The notes under the pieces: generated by a model | What the model was told of the DNA's origin: nothing | Database searches by the model: none | What the model saw: the letters and a program-made list of their open reading frames with translations, nothing else | Shown here: positions 58,765-64,000 of the stretch, piece after piece | Layout of the letters: each line of letters starts with the position of its first letter | Numbering within the stretch: position 1 is the first letter of the stretch | Translations under genes and position numbers: made by a program | From: Chiayiivirga sp. | Lineage (GTDB): Bacteria > Pseudomonadota > Gammaproteobacteria > Xanthomonadales > Xanthomonadaceae | Direction of reading: 5' to 3' | Assembly: GCA_022647565.1 (NCBI GenBank) | Contig: JALCLA010000001.1 | Location: 1,116,001-1,180,000 of the forward strand | Length of the DNA: 64,000 nucleotides

Positions 58765-59133
58765 ATGATCCAGATGCAATCCTTCCTGCAGGCGGCCGAC
58801 AACAGCGGTGCCAAGGAACTGATGTGTATCAAGGTGCTCGGTGGCTCCAAGCGCCGTTACGCCCACATCGGCGACGTCATCAAGGTCAGCGTCAAGGACG
58901 CGATCCCGCGCGGCAAGGTCAAGAAGGGCGAGGTTTACGATGCCGTCGTGGTCCGCACCCGCAAGGGCGTGCGCCGCGCCGACGGGTCGCTGATCCGCTT
59001 CGACGGCAACGCCGCCGTGCTGCTGAACAACAAGCTCGAGCCGATTGGCACGCGCATCTTCGGACCGGTCACGCGCGAACTGCGCGGCGAGAAGTTCATG
59101 AAGATCGTGTCGCTCGCCCCTGAAGTGCTCTGA
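58765..59133 (+). CDS. rplN: 50S ribosomal protein L14
   Basis: A 122-residue L14 ([20 protein letters not shown], ending [12 protein letters not shown]). First gene of the classical spc operon part; GGAAGGAGAG gives a very strong ribosome site. Confidence 0.98.
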   Translation: MIQMQSFLQAADNSGAKELMCIKVLGGSKRRYAHIGDVIKVSVKDAIPRGKVKKGEVYDAVVVRTRKGVRRADGSLIRFDGNAAVLLNNKLEPIGTRIFGPVTRELRGEKFMKIVSLAPEVL

Positions 59134-59148
59134 GCGGAGGATAGAAAG

Positions 59149-59463
59149 ATGAACCGTATCCGCAAGGGCGACCAGGTGGTCGTGATCGCCGGCAAGTCCA
59201 AGGGACAGAAGGGCGAAGTCGTGCGAGTGGCCGGCGACAAGGTCGTCGTGTCGAACGTCAACATGATCAAGCGTCACACCAAGCCGAATCCGCAGGCGAA
59301 CCAGCCGGGCGGCATCGTCGAGCGTGAAGCGCCGATCCATATTTCCAACGTGATGCTGTTCAACGCAGCTGCCAGGAAGGGCGACCGCGTTGGTGTGAAG
59401 GTCCTCGAGGATGGACGCAAATTGCGTGTGTTCCGCTCGAGCAACGAGGCGGTAGACGCCTGA
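59149..59463 (+). CDS. rplX: 50S ribosomal protein L24
   Basis: A 104-residue L24 whose KOW motif is [20 protein letters not shown]; it starts 50S assembly by binding 23S rRNA. Confidence 0.98.
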   Translation: MNRIRKGDQVVVIAGKSKGQKGEVVRVAGDKVVVSNVNMIKRHTKPNPQANQPGGIVEREAPIHISNVMLFNAAARKGDRVGVKVLEDGRKLRVFRSSNEAVDA

Positions 59464-59474
59464 GGAATGACGCC

Positions 59475-60014
59475 ATGACCCGGCTTGAGAAAATCTACAA
59501 AGAAGAAGTGGTGCCGAAGCTGATGCAGAAGTTCGGTTACCAGAACGTCATGCAGGTGCCGCGCCTGACCAAGATCACGCTCAACATGGGCGTGGGCGAG
59601 GCGGTCGGCAACAAGAAGGTGCTGGAGAACGCCGTGGACGACATGGCGAAGATCTCCGGCCAGAAGCCGATCGTGACCAAGGCGCGCGTCTCCGTCGCCT
59701 CGTTCAAGATCCGCGACGGTTGGCCGATCGGCTGCAAGACCACCTTGCGCCGCGCCAAGATGTACGAGTTCCTCGATCGCCTGGTCAACATCTCGCTGCC
59801 GCGCGTGCGTGACTTCCGTGGTGTGTCGGGTCGCGCCTTCGATGGCCGCGGCAACTACAACATGGGCATCAAGGAACAGATCATCTTCCCGGAGATCGAC
59901 TTTGACGCCGTGGACGCGATGCGCGGCATGGACATCGCCGTCACCACGACCGCCCGCACCAACGAAGAAGCCAAGGCGCTGCTGGAAGCGTTCGGCTTCC
60001 CGTTCCGCAACTGA
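59475..60014 (+). CDS. rplE: 50S ribosomal protein L5
   Basis: A 179-residue L5 ([40 protein letters not shown]). Binds 5S rRNA and contacts P-site tRNA. Confidence 0.98.
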   Translation: MTRLEKIYKEEVVPKLMQKFGYQNVMQVPRLTKITLNMGVGEAVGNKKVLENAVDDMAKISGQKPIVTKARVSVASFKIRDGWPIGCKTTLRRAKMYEFLDRLVNISLPRVRDFRGVSGRAFDGRGNYNMGIKEQIIFPEIDFDAVDAMRGMDIAVTTTARTNEEAKALLEAFGFPFRN

Positions 60015-60032
60015 TACGCGAGGAATACCGAA

Positions 60033-60338
60033 ATGGCCAAGACCAGCATGGTGAATCGCGACATCAAGCGCGCGAAACTGGTGAAGAAGCACGCCGCGAA
60101 GCGCGCGGAGCTGAAGAAGATCATCGCCAACCCCAAGTCCTCGTACGAGGAGAAGGCGGAAGCGCAGACCAGGCTCCAGAAGATGCCGCGCGACGCATCG
60201 CCCAGCCGCGTACGCAACCGCTGCGCCCTGACCGGCCGCTCGCGTGGCGTGTACCAGAAGTTCGGCCTCGGCCGTAACAAGCTGCGCGAAGCCACGATGA
60301 AGGGCGACGTGCCGGGCCTGCGCAAGGCCAGCTGGTAA
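60033..60338 (+). CDS. rpsN: 30S ribosomal protein S14 (zinc-independent form)
   Basis: A 101-residue S14 of the long C-minus type ([40 protein letters not shown]). It has one cysteine and no CxxC zinc motif. Confidence 0.97.
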   Translation: MAKTSMVNRDIKRAKLVKKHAAKRAELKKIIANPKSSYEEKAEAQTRLQKMPRDASPSRVRNRCALTGRSRGVYQKFGLGRNKLREATMKGDVPGLRKASW

Positions 60339-60345
60339 GCAGTAC

Positions 60346-60388
60346 TGCCGGGGCGAATGGTTCGCTCCGGCATCGGCACGTCCGTGCC
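60346..60388 (+). promoter_or_regulatory. two hairpins in the rpsN-rpsH gap
   Basis: TGCCGGGGCGAA-TG-GTTCGCTCCGGCA (60346-60372) folds into a 12-bp stem with one G/T mismatch. GGCACG-TC-CGTGCC follows (60375-60388). The 104-bp gap is wide for the spc operon. Possible roles are processing or S8/other leader control of rpsH; nothing proves it. Confidence 0.4.
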
Positions 60389-60442
60389 AAGTGTTTCGCA
60401 GACTTTCCTGCGGATATCGGTGCTTAGTAGAGGAAACTAGCA

Positions 60443-60838
60443 ATGAGCATGACTGATCCCGTTGCCGACATGCTGGTGCGCATCAAGAATGCGCTCGCGG
60501 TCGGCAAGCCGGCGGTTTCGATGCCGTCGTCCAAACTCAAGCTCGCGATCGCGAACCTGCTGAAGTCGGAAGGCTTCATCCAGGACGCGCGCGTGCAGTC
60601 CATCGGCGCCAAGCCGGAACTGGAAATCGTCCTCAAGTATTACGAGGGCAAGCCGGTGATCGAGCGTCTCGAACGCGTCTCGAAGTCGAGCCTGCGCGCC
60701 TACCGCGGCAAGGACGCCCTGCCGAAGGTGCTGGGCGGACTCGGCGTGGCGATCATCTCCACCTCCAAGGGCATCATGACCGACCACCAGGCCCGCACCG
60801 CGGGCGTGGGCGGCGAAGTCATCGCCCTGGTCGCCTGA
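60443..60838 (+). CDS. rpsH: 30S ribosomal protein S8
   Basis: A 131-residue S8 ([20 protein letters not shown], ending GGEVIALVA). ATG 60443 has GAGGAAA at fair distance; ATG 60449 is the alternative. S8 represses the spc operon in E. coli. Confidence 0.97.
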   Translation: MSMTDPVADMLVRIKNALAVGKPAVSMPSSKLKLAIANLLKSEGFIQDARVQSIGAKPELEIVLKYYEGKPVIERLERVSKSSLRAYRGKDALPKVLGGLGVAIISTSKGIMTDHQARTAGVGGEVIALVA

Positions 60839-60851
60839 TAGGAGCCGCACG

Positions 60852-61376
60852 ATGTCTCGCGTAGCCAAGAAACCCATCGCGCTCGGCAAGGGCGTCGAGT
60901 TCAGCGCCACCACCGATCTGCTGTCCGTGAAGGGCCCGAAGGGCACGCTCACGATGGCGCGCCCGCAGGGCGTCGAGACCCGGGTCGAAGACGGCCACAT
61001 CATGCTGTCGGCCGAAGGCGATCGCATCGCCATGGCCGGCACCACCCGCGCCATCCTGGCAAACATGGTCAAGGGCGTGTCGGGCGGCTTCGAGCGCAAG
61101 CTGGAGCTCGTCGGCGTCGGTTACCGCGCCCAGATGGCTGGCAAGGACCTGAGCCTTAGCCTCGGCTTCTCGCATCCGGTCGTGTTCAAGACCCCGGAAG
61201 GGATCACGATCGAAACGCCGACCCAGACCGAAATCCTGGTCAAGGGCAGCGACAAGCAGATGGTTGGCCAGGTGGCCGCCAAGATCCGCGCGTTCCGTCC
61301 GCCGGAACCCTACAAGGGCAAGGGCGTCAAGTATTCCGACGAAACCATCATCCGCAAGGAAGCGAAAAAGGCCTGA
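60852..61376 (+). CDS. rplF: 50S ribosomal protein L6
   Basis: A 174-residue L6 ([20 protein letters not shown], ending in the conserved [20 protein letters not shown]). Confidence 0.98.
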   Translation: MSRVAKKPIALGKGVEFSATTDLLSVKGPKGTLTMARPQGVETRVEDGHIMLSAEGDRIAMAGTTRAILANMVKGVSGGFERKLELVGVGYRAQMAGKDLSLSLGFSHPVVFKTPEGITIETPTQTEILVKGSDKQMVGQVAAKIRAFRPPEPYKGKGVKYSDETIIRKEAKKA

Positions 61377-61417
61377 TCGCTGGATCTCGCCCTTCGCTTT
61401 TCACGAGGTAGAACGTT

Positions 61418-61771
61418 ATGGACAAGAACATCGCCCGCCTGCGCCGCGCCAAGTCGACGCGGGCGCACATCCGCGAACTCGGTGTGCCGCGCCTGTCGGT
61501 GCTGCGCACCGGCCAGCACCTTTATGCGCAGGTCTTCAGCGCCGATGGATCGACCGTGCTGGCCGCGGCCTCGACCGTCGAAGCCGATGTGCGCAACGGT
61601 CTTTCGAGCAACAAGAACAAGGATGCCGCCGCCAAGGTTGGCGCCGCTATCGCCAGGAAGGCGCAGGCTGCCGGCATCGAATCAGTGGCGTTCGATCGCT
61701 CGGGTTACCGCTATCACGGCCGCATCAAGGCCCTGGCCGAAGCTGCGCGCGAAGCCGGCCTGAGGTTCTAG
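61418..61771 (+). CDS. rplR: 50S ribosomal protein L18
   Basis: A 117-residue L18 (5S rRNA binder) with [20 protein letters not shown] and [20 protein letters not shown]. Confidence 0.98.
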   Translation: MDKNIARLRRAKSTRAHIRELGVPRLSVLRTGQHLYAQVFSADGSTVLAAASTVEADVRNGLSSNKNKDAAAKVGAAIARKAQAAGIESVAFDRSGYRYHGRIKALAEAAREAGLRF

Positions 61772-61791
61772 GTCGTTTCATAGCTTGAAAT

Positions 61792-61813
61792 CGGATGGGG
61801 CGTGCCCCATCCG
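61792..61813 (+). promoter_or_regulatory. 10-bp perfect hairpin in the rplR-rpsE gap
   Basis: CGGATGGGGC-GT-GCCCCATCCG lies within an unusual 159-bp gap between rplR and rpsE, genes that normally lie a few bases apart. It could be a processing site or partial terminator; no T tract follows. Confidence 0.45.
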
Positions 61814-61930
61814 GACACAGGATGTGTCAGCCACGCGCGCCACGGCGAGCGTGCGCCGGCCAGGTGCCGGCACCGAGGCAATCCACAACTACAAGCGGCC
61901 AATGTGCCGTAATTTCGAGACTGACAAACC

Positions 61931-62437
61931 ATGAGCACCAACGATCGCGAAAACAGCGACGGCATGCTGGAGAAGCTGGTTGCCGTCAACCGCGTCTCCA
62001 AGACCGTCAAGGGCGGGCGCCAGTTCACCTTCACCGCGCTGACGGTGGTGGGCGACGGAGCCGGCAAGGTTGGCTTCGGCTACGGCAAGGCGCGCGAAGT
62101 GCCGGTTGCCATTTCCAAGTCGATGGAATATGCCCGCAAGGCCATGATCAACGTCGAGCTGAACAACGGCACGGTGTGGTACGCGGTCAAGGCCAACCAC
62201 GGGGCCGCGCGCGTCTACATGCAGCCGGCTTCCGAAGGTACCGGCGTGATCGCCGGCGGCGCGATGCGCGCCGTGCTCGAAGCGGTGGGCGTGAAGAACA
62301 TCCTGGCCAAGGCCGTGGGTTCGCGCAATCCGATCAACCTCGTGCGCGCCACCCTCAAGGGCCTGGAAGCGATGCAGTCGCCGGGCAAGATCGCGGCCAA
62401 GCGCGGCAAGAAGCTGGAGGAAATCAGCCATGGCTAA
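61931..62437 (+). CDS. rpsE: 30S ribosomal protein S5
   Basis: A 168-residue S5 ([40 protein letters not shown]). It overlaps rpmD by 8 bases. S5 contributes to mRNA unwinding and decoding accuracy. Confidence 0.98.
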   Translation: MSTNDRENSDGMLEKLVAVNRVSKTVKGGRQFTFTALTVVGDGAGKVGFGYGKAREVPVAISKSMEYARKAMINVELNNGTVWYAVKANHGAARVYMQPASEGTGVIAGGAMRAVLEAVGVKNILAKAVGSRNPINLVRATLKGLEAMQSPGKIAAKRGKKLEEISHG

Positions 62438-62636
62438 GAATCCGACGCAGAACGGCGCGACCAAGACCGTGAAGGTTCGTCTGGTAAAGGGCCTGCGCGG
62501 CACCCAGGCGCGCCACCGCCTGTCGGTGAAGGCGCTGGGCTTGAACAAGCTCAATGACGTGCGCGAACTGCCGGATACCCCGTCGGTCCGCGGCCTGATC
62601 AACACCGTGTACTACCTGGTTCAGGTCGAACAGTAA
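62430..62636 (+). CDS. rpmD: 50S ribosomal protein L30
   Basis: A 68-residue L30 ([35 protein letters not shown]), starting inside the end of rpsE. Confidence 0.97.
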   Translation: MAKNPTQNGATKTVKVRLVKGLRGTQARHRLSVKALGLNKLNDVRELPDTPSVRGLINTVYYLVQVEQ

Positions 62637-62659
62637 GCCGCGAGCCAAGGAGAATTCTC

Positions 62660-63097
62660 ATGCGCATGAATACGCTCAAACCAGCCAAGGGCGCCCGCAA
62701 GGATCGCGTCCGCGTCGGTCGCGGCATCGGTTCCGGTCTCGGCAAGACTGCCGGCCGTGGTCACAAGGGCCAGTACGCCCGTACCGGCAAGGGCAAGGTC
62801 AAGGCCGGTTTCGAAGGCGGCCAGATGCCGTTGCAGCGCCGCCTGCCCAAGGTGGGCTTCCGCTCCAAGATGGCCAAGGACACCGCGGAGGTGTTGCTTT
62901 ACCAGCTGGAGAAGCTTGCCGTCGACACCGTTGATTTCGCTGCGCTGCGCGCCGCCAAGCTGGTGCCGAGCACTGCGAAGTACGCCAAGGTCGTGAAGAA
63001 GGGCGAGATCACCCGCAAGCTCACGCTGCAGGGTGTAACCGCAACGGCTGGTGCCAAGGCCGCCATCGAAGCTGCCGGCGGCAGCGTCTCGGAGTAA
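62660..63097 (+). CDS. rplO: 50S ribosomal protein L15
   Basis: A 145-residue L15: [20 protein letters not shown], then [20 protein letters not shown] and [25 protein letters not shown] precedes the ATG. Confidence 0.98.
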   Translation: MRMNTLKPAKGARKDRVRVGRGIGSGLGKTAGRGHKGQYARTGKGKVKAGFEGGQMPLQRRLPKVGFRSKMAKDTAEVLLYQLEKLAVDTVDFAALRAAKLVPSTAKYAKVVKKGEITRKLTLQGVTATAGAKAAIEAAGGSVSE

Positions 63098-63103
63098 GCG
63101 CCC

Positions 63104-64000
63104 TTGTCGCAGGCATCGAAAGCCGCTGCTGCGCTCGCCGGTTCGGGCAAGTTCACCGAACTGCGTCAACGCCTCCTGTTCGTGCTGGGGGCGTTGATCG
63201 TCTATCGCCTCGGTTCGTTCATCCCGGTGCCGGGCGTGGACCCGGCCGCGATGATGCGATTCATGGATTCGCAGCAGGGCACCATCGTCGACCTGTTCAA
63301 CATGTTTTCGGGCGGAGCGCTGGAGCGTTTCAGCATCTTTGCCCTGAACGTGATGCCCTACATCTCGGCGTCGATCATCGTGCAGCTGTGCGCGCAGATC
63401 TTCCCGAGCCTGCAGGCCCTGCGCAAGGAAGGCGAGGCCGGGCGGCGCAAGCTGACCCAGTACACGCGCATCGGCACCATCCTTCTTGCAGTGTTCCAGT
63501 CGCTGAGCGTGGCGATGGCGCTGCAATCACAGGGCGGCGGTATCGTGATGACGCCCGGTCCGGGCTTCTTGTTCACGGCGGTCGTGTCGCTGACGGCTGG
63601 CACCATGTTCGTGATGTGGCTGGGTGAGCAAATCACAGAGCGCGGCGTCGGCAACGGTATCTCGCTGATCATCTTCGCCGGCATCGTCGCAGGTTTGCCC
63701 AGTGCCGTCATCACCACCCTGAACCTGGTCAACACGGGCGAACTGCATCCGATGGTCGCCATCCTGGTGTTCGCGGTGGTGGTGCTCGTGACCGCCTTCG
63801 TGGTGTTCGTCGAGCGCGGCCAGCGTCGCATCACGGTGAACTACGCGCGTCGCCAGGGCGGTCGCCAGGCCTACATGAACCAGAGCTCGCACCTGCCGCT
63901 GAAGCTCAACATGTCGGGCGTGATTCCGCCGATCTTTGCATCGTCGTTGATCATGTTTCCGGCCACGGCCTCGAGCTGGTTCAGTTCGGCCAGCGATGCG
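63104..64000 (+). CDS. secY: preprotein translocase subunit SecY (5' part, cut by window edge)
   Basis: An open frame from TTG 63104, 6 bases after the rplO stop, runs off the window (299 codons). It reads [21 protein letters not shown] and then [19 protein letters not shown] (first helix), [48 protein letters not shown] and [20 protein letters not shown], all SecY signatures. A TTG start is used because no ATG fits the N-terminus. SecY forms the channel of the Sec translocon with SecE and SecG. Confidence 0.96.
   Translation, partial: MSQASKAAAALAGSGKFTELRQRLLFVLGALIVYRLGSFIPVPGVDPAAMMRFMDSQQGTIVDLFNMFSGGALERFSIFALNVMPYISASIIVQLCAQIFPSLQALRKEGEAGRRKLTQYTRIGTILLAVFQSLSVAMALQSQGGGIVMTPGPGFLFTAVVSLTAGTMFVMWLGEQITERGVGNGISLIIFAGIVAGLPSAVITTLNLVNTGELHPMVAILVFAVVVLVTAFVVFVERGQRRITVNYARRQGGRQAYMNQSSHLPLKLNMSGVIPPIFASSLIMFPATASSWFSSASDA

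Overview
The window comes from a high-GC gammaproteobacterium, most likely of the order Xanthomonadales/Lysobacterales. The evidence is the gene order: hemA-prfA-moaB, TPR-lolB-ispE-tRNA-Gln-prs-rplY-pth-ychF, tRNA-Tyr/Gly/Thr-tuf, tRNA-Trp-secE-nusG-rplKAJL-rpoBC, rpsLG-fusA-tuf and the S10/spc ribosomal operons. A lysyl-endopeptidase-like protease of the kind known from Lysobacter fits the same group. This is inference; there is no rRNA gene here to place the organism.

Layout. 1-3.1 kb: an iron-linked group (5' part of a PiuC-type dioxygenase on the minus strand, imelysin, di-heme oxidoreductase) with a possible Fur site. 3.6-8.0 kb: two secreted proteases of different families (subtilisin S8 and lysyl-endopeptidase-like S1) that carry nearly identical PPC + P-domain C-termini. 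8.0-9.6 kb: a short asparaginase, a broken DUF2069-like gene and a broken wrbA-like gene on the minus strand. 9.7-11.7 kb: YihY, a TlpA-like thioredoxin and an acylphosphatase. 11.8-13.9 kb: a LytS/LytTR two-component pair. 14.0-16.8 kb: an inverted repeat, then an ECF sigma factor, a membrane-anchored putative anti-sigma protein and a secreted HEAT-repeat protein. 17.2-21.5 kb: an RND permease followed by its membrane fusion protein. 21.6-23.3 kb: a large secreted protein of unknown function. 23.3-27.0 kb (minus): ppk2, moaB, prfA, hemA. 27.1-34.8 kb (plus): TPR protein, lolB, ispE, tRNA-Gln, prs, rplY, pth, ychF and a hotdog thioesterase. 34.8-64.0 kb: the translation/transcription supercluster, running from tRNA-Tyr-Gly-Thr-tuf to secY, which leaves the window.

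Sequence quality decides how part of the window should be read. Between about 24.2 and 33.6 kb almost every gene, most of them essential, has several single-base indels, many at short homopolymers. The genes at 4.8-9.6 kb and one point near 18.8 kb show the same fault. The ribosomal/RNA polymerase region is clean. Uncorrected sequencing or assembly error is by far the likeliest cause. These genes are entered as frame-disrupted with the spans of the intact gene, and their protein sequences should not be trusted base by base.

No wholly new gene system was found. The most unusual items are: (1) an 18-nt hairpin repeat family in pairs with an 11-12 nt spacer, placed beside tRNA and elongation-factor genes; (2) the 660-bp domain cassette shared by two unrelated proteases; (3) a duplicated 20-bp tRNA-Tyr 3' end resembling an integration scar; (4) the sigma/anti-sigma/HEAT module with a collagen-like insert; and (5) intrinsic terminators and hairpins inside the ribosomal operons.
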